This document shows positions 19,064 to 27,407 of a DNA stretch of 64,000 nucleotides, piece by piece. Each line of letters begins with the position of its first letter. Position 1 is the first letter of the stretch. Under the pieces are notes generated by a model that was not told where the DNA came from, searched no databases, and saw only the letters and a list, made by a program, of their open reading frames with translations. The stretch spans positions 2,759,517 through 2,823,516 of the forward strand of contig NZ_KV917368.1 in the NCBI RefSeq assembly GCF_002019605.1, in the 5' to 3' direction. The translations under genes were made by a program, and so were the position numbers. This DNA is from Alkalihalobacterium alkalinitrilicum (lineage in GTDB: Bacteria; Bacillota; Bacilli; Bacillales; Bacillaceae_F).

Positions 19064-19436
19064 TCTCTTCCTCCTTGATCCGCTGAATAATTGTTACCAT
19101 TTCGTCGGAATTTAGTCCTAAGCTTTTTCCTCGTAGCAATAATTGTTTGGCTTCTTCTACAAATTGTTGTTCTGCTTTCTCTTGTAAAATGCTTTTTTCT
19201 GTTGACTTCACAAACGTTCCTTTACCTGCTCTTGTATAAATAAAACCCTCTTGCTCTAATTCCGAGTAAGCCCGTTTTACAGTAATCACACTCGTATGAA
19301 TGTTTTTAGCAAGTGTCCTAATTGACGGTAGTTCCTTATCTCCTGTTAGGCTCCCGGCAATTATTTGCTGTTTGATTTGATCTTTCAGTTGCTTATAAAA
19401 TGGTTCCTTTGATTCATTCGATAGATGAATCCACAT
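19056..19436 (-). CDS. GntR family regulator, YtrA subfamily
   Basis: A 126-residue repressor with the GntR winged HTH (about 10-75, with SIRTLAKNIHTSVITVKRAY) and only a short helical C-terminal tail for dimerisation, typical of YtrA proteins. It is the first gene of the regulator-ATPase-permease operon. A perfect 8+8 palindrome 15 bp upstream is the likely autoregulatory operator. GAGGTG lies before the ATG at 19436. Confidence 0.9.
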   Translation of the reverse strand: MWIHLSNESKEPFYKQLKDQIKQQIIAGSLTGDKELPSIRTLAKNIHTSVITVKRAYSELEQEGFIYTRAGKGTFVKSTEKSILQEKAEQQFVEEAKQLLLRGKSLGLNSDEMVTIIQRIKEEEND

Positions 19437-19450
19437 CTCGACACCTCAAC

Positions 19451-19469
19451 TGTATATAAAGTATATACA
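19451..19469. promoter_or_regulatory. Palindromic operator for the YtrA-type repressor
   Basis: TGTATATA (19451-19458) and TATATACA (19462-19469) form a perfect inverted repeat around AAG, directly upstream of the gntR start. YtrA-family operators are AT-rich palindromes overlapping the promoter, so autorepression is likely. The rest of the 323-bp gap 19437-19759 shows no gene; a minus-strand open frame there lacks a ribosome site. Confidence 0.65.
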
Positions 19470-19759
19470 CAGTATAAACTTAGGGTTTTTCCGTTTCAAG
19501 GATAAAAAACACCATATGAGGATATTCTTTTTCAAAAAGAACGAATTAGTTTTTCTGAAAACTGTATAGGAATTTCGCAATCCTTGTCGAATAAAGAGAA
19601 TGACACGGTTCTTTTTTCCTAATTTCATGATAATTGGAAGGAGAAACCAGAGCCAAAACTTGTCAAAAATAAAAGAATTTTCTCGATAAGATACGCAACC
19701 ATCGTTTAGATTTGTCACTTAATCTGGAAAGTTATTAATAGTAGAGAAGAGGAAATGTT

Positions 19760-20717
19760 GTGTCAAAGAAATCAAATGAGACGTTTGAATTTGTCCCACG
19801 TTCAATCAAACACAAAAAAAGGAAGCGAAAACGAACTTCTTTTATAATATTAGCTATCTTATTAACGCTAAGTATTGGCGTTATTTCTACTGCCGTAATT
19901 AAATTAGAAATGTTTCCTCAATCACAAACAGGAAATATTGCTCCCGAACAAATGGAAGATGAAGATCGTTCTTCAGACGACGATCCAGACGAAAGTCCAG
20001 ACCAAACAGATCGTTCATCTAATAATACAGATGAAGAACCGCTAGAAGAAAATGAAGATAAAACGAGTTCAAATAAAAATACTAGCGAAGGTGGAACAAA
20101 AGAAGTCACTCAAAATGAGGCTAACCAAGATGAAAATAAGTCATCTTCGCAAATCGAAACAAAACCTAAAGAAACTAACACCACACCAAAAGAAAATAAA
20201 AAACAACCTGCAGATAGCAAACCTGAATTGGTCATTATCCATGAAGTTGGTCCAAATGAAACGTTATATAGCATTACTAGAAAATACTATATAGATACCG
20301 AGCAACAACATAAAGTTGCCCAGTTCAACGGTATTGTAAATCCAGCTACTGACATAAAGGCTGGACTACAATTAAAACTACCTGATACTGACATCATTGC
20401 ATTTCACGAGGTCGAAAAAGGGGAGACACTTTTTAGTATTACTAACAAATATTACGGTAACGCAAATGAACTCATTTCACTAGCAAAATATAATGGGATT
20501 TTCGACCCATCAACGGATGTCAAAGTAGGAATGAAACTGAACATCCCACATCCTTCTATACTAAAAAATTATAGAGAAGACGGTTATACCATTAAAGTAA
20601 GTAAAACGATGAATACATTAACCGTCTATCGGAATTCAGAGGTCTTTAAGACCTTTTCGGTCGCCACAGGAAAAGACGCATCATTGACACCTGAAGGCGT
20701 TTACCAAATTGTCAGTC
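19760..20717 (+). pseudogene. LysM / L,D-transpeptidase gene, 5' part (disrupted)
   Basis: The 5' 319 codons of a cell-wall enzyme gene, starting at GTG 19760 after AAGAGGAA. The product has a basic N-terminus, one membrane anchor (about 27-47), an acidic Ser/Thr/Asn-rich linker (about 50-150), two LysM peptidoglycan-binding domains (about 155-208 and 214-263) and the beginning of a YkuD transpeptidase domain (from about 273, TIKVSKTMNTLTVYRN). It breaks at 20717 where an IS1341-type element begins. The frame continues at 22591-22633 and 24259-24460. The native enzyme would cross-link peptidoglycan through meso-diaminopimelate residues. As it stands the product ends 16 residues into the IS and lacks the catalytic Cys. 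Confidence 0.9.
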
Positions 20718-21018
20718 AACGTACCCCCACTGAGAACCTTGCGATTCCTATTTCAGTGGGGGCTTGAGTTTGCTACTCAGGTCTCCTCGTTAAGACGATT
20801 TGACGCTCTGAATAGCGAGTGTCATTAAGCACTCCCCGAACACTGTTTTTGGTTGGTATTGGCGATGAACTATCGTTTTCCCACTTGCACCACCCTTCCG
20901 AAAAAGAGCAGTTCTTCCTTACGGAAGAAACCACCACTCAGATTACTCTGGCGTGTGCTACAAGCCCCGACAAGTCGAGTACACATGGATGTGGTTGACG
21001 CACCCACTAAACTATGCG
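20718..21018 (-). ncRNA. Candidate omega (reRNA) guide RNA region of the TnpB element
   Basis: The 300 bp between the tnpB stop and the right end has no open frame but contains several inverted repeats, including the terminal hairpin and a CGATTTGACGCTC / TCATTAAGC-type structured stretch. In IS200/605 elements the tnpB 3' end and right end encode the guide RNA. The guide would be read from the flank beyond 20717, i.e. the transpeptidase gene. Transcription and exact ends are not visible from sequence. Confidence 0.5.
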
Positions 21019-22361
21019 CTAAGCAACAGTTTTACGTTTTTGTACTTCCAATTTGATTGGAGTTTTGACTTTAAGATTTTCATCCAATTCTACGACTTCT
21101 GATTTACGCAAAATATTCAATGCCCCGTTGATGTCAGCATGGATACATGGTCCAGTTTTACTTTGATACTGACCACGATGTATACGTTTACCACTAAATG
21201 AGTAGTTCGTCTTATCGTCCTTCGACCAAACAGGGGTAGTGTCTCTATCTAAGAAACTAGCTTTTGATGTATAGCTTTCTTCTTGTTTTTTGAAACGAAT
21301 GCCTTCTTTCAGGCATTTGTTTTCGATTGCAGAAATCAGTTTATGAAATGGAATTTGAACAAATTGTTGTTTGTTCTTTTTGCCCATATCGGACTCTTGT
21401 TTCCAACCAACGTTATAACCAACAACAATGGTGTCGATGTTTAGTTGTTTGACTTTTTTAAACAATAAGCCTACGGCTTGTGAGATATAACCATTGATTT
21501 GACTACTTCTTTTGTTCCAAAGTGTTGCCATACGGTTGGTTACAACACGTTTTGAAATTCCGTTTTCGATATTTTTTTCTTGCAGCTCACTTATCGTTTT
21601 ATTGAAATATTGGTTGATAGACTTTATCTTTTTCCCATCCATCAAGAACGTATCGCCATGATTTGTTGCACAACTCATCAAGTAGTCTACACCTAAATCG
21701 CAACTCAAAGCATTCATCGTTATCGTTGGTTGTTTCTTCATTTGAGCGACTTGCATTTCATATGTGTAATGCACCTCAAAGAACCGACCTTTTTGCTTTG
21801 GCACTATTTCAATGTATGAGATTTTCTTGTTTAACAAATTTTTAGGCATACGAATTTTAATCGAACCCAAACGTTTTCTAAATTCAACGTTCATCGGAAT
21901 TGACCAGTACCCGTCTTTATCTACTTTTGGAACTTGGTAGATTTCGATAATGCGTTTCTCAGTAGTGGAAGAATACTTCGGAAATTGTGGACGACCCGTG
22001 AAATTCTCAGGGTTTTTCTTCCACTTTTTCAGCGCCTCAAAAAAGCTCTTCGCCTCTGAAAATAGAGTTCTGCGAATAGCTTGAACGGAGTTCGATTGAA
22101 CACCCCAATAGTTAACATCTGCCTTCATTGCAGCGTCTACTTCTTTAGTGGTCGCCATCTTATTGTAAATTAAGTAATTTTGTTTCAACGTGTACAATCC
22201 CACATTACGTAACGCCTTCGAACTGTGAGACATGCGTTGAAGCAGACGAAATTCTTTAGCCGTAAGGCTACCACGTCCATATTCTGTTTCTGAGTGAAAC
22301 GTTGAATATTTTCAGTTTTCTTTTGTTTACGCAATACTTTAATGGGTTTCTTTTTAGCCAC
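21019..22361 (-). pseudogene. tnpB: tnpB RNA-guided endonuclease, N-terminal frameshift
   Basis: A TnpB homologue of the IS1341 type. A GTG at 22361, after AAAGGTGGTG, begins MAKKKPIKVLRKQKKTEN, but the frame is lost near 22293. One added base there joins it to SETEYGRGSLTAKEFRL and the rest, giving about 447 residues. The internal ATG at 22233 would yield 404 residues lacking the N-terminal segment. The RuvC residues are retained: Asp in SCDLGVDYL, Glu in KKQEESYTS and Asp in HADINGALN. The zinc-finger cysteines of larger TnpBs are absent, as in other IS1341 proteins. Probably inactive or truncated because of the single-base deletion. Confidence 0.82.
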
Positions 22362-22590
22362 TTGTGTTCACCACCTTTCTCAGCGAGTCAATAGATTAAT
22401 CTAATATTGATTATATCATTAAATAAAAAAATAAACGAACATTAGTTCCCTTAAAAACCAGAAAAATTATATAAAAACAATCAATGAAATTGAACCTAAC
22501 GGTTGACGGCAATTCATCTCCACCTGATTTGTTGGGGTAACGACCTTAACCAAATCAGGTGGAGTCTTCTTGCCTAAAAGGATAAAGTAG

Positions 22591-22633
22591 AAAAGCCATG
22601 GTACAATCCAAAAAATATCCCTGGGGCCGACCC
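22591..22633 (+). pseudogene. L,D-transpeptidase gene, middle fragment
   Basis: A 43-bp fragment of the disrupted gene, encoding KPWYNPKNIPGAD, the segment just before the N-P-L-G-x-x-W-L-G motif of YkuD domains. It is stranded between the IS1341-type element and the IS231-like element. Its last 10 bp are the left copy of the IS231-like target duplication. Confidence 0.85.
22624..22633. repeat. Target site duplication, left copy
   Basis: GGGCCGACCC directly precedes the inverted repeat of the IS231-like element and recurs at 24249-24258 directly after it. The site TGGGGCCGACCCTA fits the GGG-N5-CCC preference known for IS231. Confidence 0.88.
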
Positions 22634-24248
22634 CAATGTCATCAAGACAAGTTTCCAATTAGTTCCCAATTAGTAACTCTCATGAACCACACAGTATTAA
22701 AATGAAAAATTCCAAACTATGATACTGAAAACAACTAAAAAAAGACAATAGGATGCCCGGGAGATGTTTTACATTTTTTTACATCACCCTAAGGCATCCT
22801 CTTTTACTTCGTTAAATGCTATAATGCAGACTTCTGAACTAGCCCGTTTCTATTAGCTCGCAACCCCTTAGTACGTTTGAAACTTCTACCTGGTCTTATG
22901 GGAGTACGATTCCTTTTGATTTCGTCAAGCATTTGCTTATATAGCTTTTTACGTCGTCTTGGACTTTCCTCTAATATAATACGGACTAGATTAGCTTTCA
23001 GCTTACCGGTCAAAACGTTGGCGTTAGCTGTGTATTCATATTTTAGATCCTTTCCTTCTTGCTCTTTGGCAATCATTTCGTCAGCCTCTTGTTTAACTAG
23101 CGAGGCCATGTTTGCTAGAAACATGGTCGCATAAAAATCTTGTTCAACTGAAAGAGGAGTATCACCTGTAAACTTTTCAAGTTGAAGTTTATTTTTTAAT
23201 TCATCATATTTTGTTTCAATTCTCCACCGCTTAAAATAGAGTGTTTTAAAATCCTGTATCCCAAATGTTTCATCTTCTATATTTGTGATGAGCAACTCAT
23301 CTTCACCCGATGGCAGTGTAAACCGTATAGCCCTTAAGCGCATCACGCTCCCTTTTCTTTTAAGCTCAATTATTTGGTCAGGCACCGAAGATTTAATACT
23401 AGATTTATAATAATTGACAGGTGTTCTAATCATAAATTTTACATTTAATTCTATTAGATAAGCGAAAAAATCTAATGATGGATATCCTCGATCAAAAAGA
23501 AAAAGGTCGTTATTGTTCAAGTGATCTTTAAAGCTGTTCATCAGTTTGATAGCGACAGACCGTGCTCCATCTGTACATTTTGTAATCAAAGCCTTTACAA
23601 TTAGATTATTTTCGGTATCATAGATACAGGATGCCATTGCGCGAGCCAGTTCTAAAGAACTGCCTTTCGAAACGCCAAAGGCATCCCTTAATCTTATGGA
23701 ATTATTTATTTCCAAGATGGATGCATCGATAGCGAAAATACGAAACCCCATAAATTTTTTATAAGGATTTTCCTTGTAGTACCAATCCACAATGGTATCA
23801 AATAATTTTATAAATGCTGCCGGTTTAATCTTCTTTCTAGCCTCAGAAAACGCCTGTTTACTAATACTTTCCGTCCTATTTCCAAGAAGCTTAAAATAGT
23901 CATCCAGCTCAATCTGAAAGCTTTTTTTCACGAAATTGAGCATAAAAAGAATAGTGCTAAGAAAATTTAATTTGTGTCTCCCTTCACGAGTAAAATAGGT
24001 TGGTTTGGAACGTGATTCACACTTAAAAACATAGTCATGTAGGACGTTCTGGGTTACCTCTACAGCTTCTAAAAACAGGCTTTTTGCCACAAAAAATCAC
24101 CACTTCATCGTTGATATACCAAAAAATGGTATTCAGGTCGATTATTGTGGTGATTTTGAAAAGTCAAGTGGTTTTTCGTGCTGTTAATAATATTTTTATG
24201 ACAATCTTATCCATTTACATATTTTGTAATCTTAAGTTGATGACATTG
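22634..24248 (-). mobile_element. IS231-like insertion sequence (IS4 family)
   Basis: A 1,615-bp element bounded by a perfect 12-bp inverted repeat (CAATGTCATCAA at 22634, TTGATGACATTG ending 24248). The right repeat extends to CAATGTCATCAACTTAAG, close to the published IS231 terminal sequence. It is flanked by a 10-bp direct repeat. One transposase gene occupies most of it. It looks intact and so probably recent. It interrupts the transpeptidase gene at codons for P-G-A-D-P. Confidence 0.92.
22819..24090 (-). CDS. IS4 family (IS231-like) DDE transposase
   Basis: A 423-residue transposase. The DDE residues are visible as Asp in FAIDASILEI, Asp in LFLFDRGYPS and Glu in the signature Y-x2-R-x3-E-x6-K, which is matched exactly by YFKRWRIETKYDELK. 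Length and motif spacing fit IS231-type IS4 members. There is no frameshift or internal stop. A basic C-terminus (SPRRRKKL... RSFKRTKGLR) follows the catalytic core. It moves its own element by cut and paste. Confidence 0.93.
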   Translation of the reverse strand: MAKSLFLEAVEVTQNVLHDYVFKCESRSKPTYFTREGRHKLNFLSTILFMLNFVKKSFQIELDDYFKLLGNRTESISKQAFSEARKKIKPAAFIKLFDTIVDWYYKENPYKKFMGFRIFAIDASILEINNSIRLRDAFGVSKGSSLELARAMASCIYDTENNLIVKALITKCTDGARSVAIKLMNSFKDHLNNNDLFLFDRGYPSLDFFAYLIELNVKFMIRTPVNYYKSSIKSSVPDQIIELKRKGSVMRLRAIRFTLPSGEDELLITNIEDETFGIQDFKTLYFKRWRIETKYDELKNKLQLEKFTGDTPLSVEQDFYATMFLANMASLVKQEADEMIAKEQEGKDLKYEYTANANVLTGKLKANLVRIILEESPRRRKKLYKQMLDEIKRNRTPIRPGRSFKRTKGLRANRNGLVQKSAL

Positions 24249-24258
24249 GGGCCGACCC
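24249..24258. repeat. Target site duplication, right copy
   Basis: GGGCCGACCC repeats the bases at 22624-22633 and directly follows the right inverted repeat of the IS231-like element. Confidence 0.88.
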
Positions 24259-24460
24259 TAGTAATCCACTTGGCAGTCATTGGCTTGGACTCAATGTTCC
24301 AGGAACTAATAACTATATCTATGGGATACACGGCACAAATGACCCTTCTTCGATTGGAAAGCATGTCAGTCTCGGATGTATTCGAATGCAAAATGCAGAC
24401 GTTCTTTGGATGTATAATAATATCCCCCTACAAACAACGGTTTATATTTTCAGTGAGTAA
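24259..24460 (+). pseudogene. L,D-transpeptidase gene, 3' part with catalytic cysteine
   Basis: The last 67 codons of the disrupted gene. Translation in the restored frame gives SNPLGSHWLGL, the YkuD active-site motif HGTNDPSSIGKHVSLGCIRM, and a stop at 24458-24460. In the reconstructed 400-residue protein His is residue 358 and Cys is 374. It is promoterless here and separated from its start by two insertion sequences, so it should not be expressed as enzyme. Confidence 0.9.
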
Positions 24461-24470
24461 TATCTTTATA

Positions 24471-24507
24471 AACAAAGCTTAGGCAATGCCCATGCTTTGT
24501 TTTTTTA
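24471..24507 (+). terminator. Intrinsic terminator of the L,D-transpeptidase gene
   Basis: ACAAAGC (24472-24478) pairs with GCTTTGT (24494-24500), followed by TTTTTTTATT. It lies 11 bp after the transpeptidase stop and is the original end of that transcript. Confidence 0.75.
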
Positions 24508-24639
24508 TTATATTAATGGAAATTTTCATGGAAGGTCACTACTCCCCCTTTTAGCGCACACAGACAATTCTATTTGAAATTCATATAGTATTACATGGGA
24601 TTTTTCACCAACATTTGAAAGGATGTTCTCTATAATAAA

Positions 24640-24971
24640 AAAGTATCAAAAAGCAGCGAACATACGAAGCGCCAACCCAATTTCCTCATCTTAATGGTCG
24701 ACCAAGAACGCTTCCCGTCAGTCTATGAAACCAAAGAATTAACAGAGTGGCGAAAAGAACATTTAGTAACACAAGAGTTATTACGTGAGAATGGTTTAGA
24801 GTTTTTAAATCATTATGCAGGGAGTACAGCATGTTCCCCTAAACTACATTACATTATGCAAGGATACAAAACCCTGAGATCGCCGCTGCACTAGAATCTC
24901 ATCCAATTAATGAAGCAACAATTCCAAAACGGTCGAAACTCAAATTAGAAAATAATTTTCGTAAAAAACCA
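24640..24971 (+). pseudogene. Decayed coding fragment upstream of tyrosine recombinases
   Basis: Three frames in succession give protein-like sequence: TYEAPTQFPHLNGRPRTLP (24671 onward), then ETKELTEWRKEHLVTQELL and on to TACSP (about 24727-24840), then LHYARIQNPEIAAALESHP leading without a stop towards the recombinase ATG. This looks like one gene with two frameshifts. I do not recognise the family. It may be the remains of a third gene of the recombinase element. The gap 24508-24640 before it shows no gene. Confidence 0.4.
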
Positions 24972-25937
24972 ATGACTTCCTTACGACGAAAATATACGAT
25001 GACGTCACAGGCTGCCCCCCTGGTTGGGAAGTTAGCGAACCAAATTGAGGAGTTTATAAGAACGGCAATTGGCATGAAAAAATACAGTAAAGGAACAATT
25101 AAAGAATTCCGATTTAGTCTAACTCGATTCTCCGTAGGTTGTCCTAACTGCCTTGAAAATGGCATAGAAACTTTACGTGGTCAAGACATTATTCGCTGGT
25201 TGAGCTCTCGTAGACAAGCTGGGATTTCTCAATGTACCATAGATAAAAACTTGTCTCACCTTCGGTCTTTTATTTCCTACGCCATGGAACGGGGCTGGCG
25301 GTCAGACAATCCAATGGAGGCACTAAAAATGGTACCTAAACAACCAAAAGAACAAGCTTACCTAACTGAAGATGAAATGATGAGATTACTATCTGCACCA
25401 GACCGATCTGAGCTAGAAGGATTTACTGATTATATGGCGCTTCTTGTTCTATATTCTACTGGTCTTCGTGTGGGAGAACTAAGTAATTTGAACATCGAAG
25501 ACGTAGACATAAAAGAGGGCTGGGTCCATATTCGTGAAGGCAAAGGCCGTGACAGACAAATCGCCATTCCAAAAGCTGCTTTAAATGATTTCAAGCAATA
25601 TCTTGGGTTGTACCGGAAGGAGAAATCTGGTCCATTCTTACTTAATTTAAAGGGAACTCGTATAAAGCCTTGGACCGTTACTAGACGTATTTGCCATTAT
25701 GCAGAAGTCGCCAATATTCAAAAACCTGTAAGCCCACATACCATTCGTCATACCTTCACCGCCCACCTTATTAAACGTGGAGGCCGGATTGAAGTCATCG
25801 CAAAAGCTTTAGGGCATAAGACATTAGCTGAAACGAGTGCCTATGCTCATGCAGATTTTGAAGATCTCAGAAAAGCAGTCAGTTTATTACGTAAAAATAT
25901 ACCACCTTTGTCAGGAGAGAAAAAAGATGATGAATGA
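24972..25937 (+). CDS. Tyrosine recombinase / integrase 1
   Basis: A 321-residue site-specific recombinase. N-terminal SAM-like core-binding domain (about 20-115) and C-terminal catalytic domain (about 125-305). Catalytic residues: Arg in STGLRVGELSNL, Lys region in EGKGRDRQIAI, HxxR in PHTIRHTF, His in LGHKTL and the nucleophile Tyr in ETSAYAHAD. It overlaps the second recombinase by 11 nt. The frame is open a little upstream of the ATG (into the decayed fragment), so the true start is uncertain and no strong ribosome site is seen. It probably mobilises its own element together with the second recombinase. Confidence 0.85.
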   Translation: MTSLRRKYTMTSQAAPLVGKLANQIEEFIRTAIGMKKYSKGTIKEFRFSLTRFSVGCPNCLENGIETLRGQDIIRWLSSRRQAGISQCTIDKNLSHLRSFISYAMERGWRSDNPMEALKMVPKQPKEQAYLTEDEMMRLLSAPDRSELEGFTDYMALLVLYSTGLRVGELSNLNIEDVDIKEGWVHIREGKGRDRQIAIPKAALNDFKQYLGLYRKEKSGPFLLNLKGTRIKPWTVTRRICHYAEVANIQKPVSPHTIRHTFTAHLIKRGGRIEVIAKALGHKTLAETSAYAHADFEDLRKAVSLLRKNIPPLSGEKKDDE

Positions 25938-26889
25938 ATCTACGATTCAAGAGTTTCTAGAATATGCACAAATGGTTCGAGGATGTCGTCCCAAAACCGC
26001 TGAAGCTTACGCCATTGATCTAAAAGTAATGAATACTTTCTGCACTATTTACTATCCACACGTGGATAATCCCTCTAAAGCTAAATTGGTTGTGGATTAT
26101 ATTCGTTATCTTCGCGTTGAGCGAAAAAATGCCTCAGCTGCGGTTGGTCGAAAGTTGGCAACTCTTTCAGCTTATATTGACTTTCTCATCCTGATGGAAC
26201 TACTAGATTCAAAACAAGATCAACGTGAAAAATGGCCGAAACTACTAGATACACCAGAGCGTCTTCCAGTCGTACTTGAAAATAAAGAAATGCAGGATAT
26301 TCTTTCTCAACCAGATACCACAACAATTCTTGGCCGTCGCGACCGAGCAATTCTTACATTAATTTATTCTGCCGGTTTACGCGTGAGTGAAATTTGTTCT
26401 TTGAAAGTGATAGACGTCAATTTCACTGAAAAACAAATCCTTATTTCTGGTAAAGGGGGACGTCAACGTTATGTGCCACTGGATTCCATCGTAGAAGAGG
26501 CTCTTGATGAGTACTTAGGATCTAGAACTAGCGAGATTCCTGAACTCTTTGTAAGCAAAAAAGGTGGTCCCCTCACTCCTCGTGCGATCCAATACATGGT
26601 TAAAAAATATGCAGAAGGAGCTAATATTGATAAGAATGTGACTCCACATAAATTGCGGCACACTTGTGCTACGCACCTTCTTCAAGATGGGGCTCATTTG
26701 GTGTCCATTCAAAAATTACTTGGACATAAAAGTTTATCTACAACTCAAATCTATTTACATATCACAATTACTGATTTAAAAGAACTTTCAAAGCAACACC
26801 CTATGAGAAAAATGCGCACCATTATGGGGCTAAAGGGAGACCCCATCAGTTCTTTTCAGACACCTTACGGTATTCGAACAGGTACTTAA
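25927..26889 (+). CDS. Tyrosine recombinase / integrase 2 (XerC/D-like)
   Basis: A 320-residue recombinase from the ATG at 25927, chosen because AGGAGAG lies 7 nt upstream within the end of gene 1. A longer in-frame start at 25837 has no ribosome site. The SAM-like N-domain is about 5-95. Catalytic residues: Arg in SAGLRVSEICSL, HxxR in PHKLRHTCATHLL, His in LGHKSL and Tyr in TTQIYLHIT. The two overlapping recombinase genes form one translation unit. Pairs or trios of such genes occur in RIT-type and Tn554-type elements. The chromosomal XerC/D pair is not encoded adjacently in Bacillus, so this is a mobile pair. Confidence 0.85.
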   Translation: MMNESTIQEFLEYAQMVRGCRPKTAEAYAIDLKVMNTFCTIYYPHVDNPSKAKLVVDYIRYLRVERKNASAAVGRKLATLSAYIDFLILMELLDSKQDQREKWPKLLDTPERLPVVLENKEMQDILSQPDTTTILGRRDRAILTLIYSAGLRVSEICSLKVIDVNFTEKQILISGKGGRQRYVPLDSIVEEALDEYLGSRTSEIPELFVSKKGGPLTPRAIQYMVKKYAEGANIDKNVTPHKLRHTCATHLLQDGAHLVSIQKLLGHKSLSTTQIYLHITITDLKELSKQHPMRKMRTIMGLKGDPISSFQTPYGIRTGT

Positions 26890-26924
26890 CAAAATAAATA
26901 GTAATCATGCGATAGAGTTAGCAT

Positions 26925-27407
26925 TTAACAGTATTTTAGTAGTTTTTTCACCTTAAAGGTTGTATTTGGCCCTAAATTAATGTCGCTAAATCTCTCTAGG
27001 TCGATATCTACTATCCATCGATAACCTTCTTTAATATACTTCCTAGCTTGACGAACGGCATCATGACCTCTCTTGTTGGGACGGAAACCGTAACTCTGTT
27101 GAGAGAACGTTGGGTCATAAATTCTATTCAATGTTTGTGCAATAGCTTGTTGTAAGAAACGGTCTATCACTGTCGGAATTCCTAACTTCCTTACCCCACC
27201 GTTTGGTTTCGGGATTTCGACTCGACGGACAGGTTGTGGTTGATAGGTACCTTCTTCGAGTTGCACTCGTAAGGATGACCAGTGTTTCATGAAATGAGGT
27301 CGTAGGTTTTGTACGTTCATTCCATCTACACCGTGACTTCCTTTATTACGCTCCACTCTCTCGAGTGCGCTTAATAAGTTTTGATGTGATAGTACTCGTT
27401 CTAACAT
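26925..27407 (-). pseudogene. ltrA: Group II intron reverse transcriptase/maturase, truncated
   Basis: The N-terminal 140 residues of a group II intron-encoded protein: GSHGVDGMNVQNLRP (RT0), IPKPNGGVRKLGIPT (RT1), then SYGFRPNKRGHDA (RT2) and WIVDIDLERF (start of RT3/A). Homology stops at about 26988; the last 20 residues come from unrelated DNA. The YADD catalytic motif, the rest of the RT and the maturase domain are lost, so it cannot support splicing or retrohoming. Confidence 0.9.

Larger units (their letters stand above)
20718..22590 (-). mobile_element. IS1341-type (IS200/IS605 superfamily, tnpB-only) element
   Basis: A 1,873-bp element with tnpB but no tnpA, oriented minus. The ends come from restoring the host reading frame: deletion of 20718-22590 rejoins CAA AAG CCA TGG (Q-K-P-W) of the transpeptidase, with no target duplication, as expected for this superfamily. 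The right-end hairpin is CCCCCACTGA (20724-20733) with TCAGTGGGGG (20753-20762). The left-end hairpin is a 14-bp stem at 22518-22531/22551-22564. On the element's own strand the flank next to the left end reads GGCTTTT, the probable target-adjacent motif. The element needs TnpA in trans to move. Confidence 0.85.

Noticed and set aside
19446-19718. 90-residue minus-strand frame upstream of the YtrA-type gene
   Set aside because: It covers the operator and promoter gap, is rich in F, L, I and K from AT-rich DNA, and has no ribosome site.
22521-22562. CCACCTGATTT/AAATCAGGTGG palindrome as a terminator or operator
   Set aside because: It lies just inside the deduced left end of the IS1341-type element and is better explained as its subterminal hairpin.
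24084-24482. 132-residue plus-strand frame across the IS231-like right end
   Set aside because: It straddles the IS boundary. The real coding there is the transpeptidase 3' part in another frame, identified by its HGTN...GCIRM motif.
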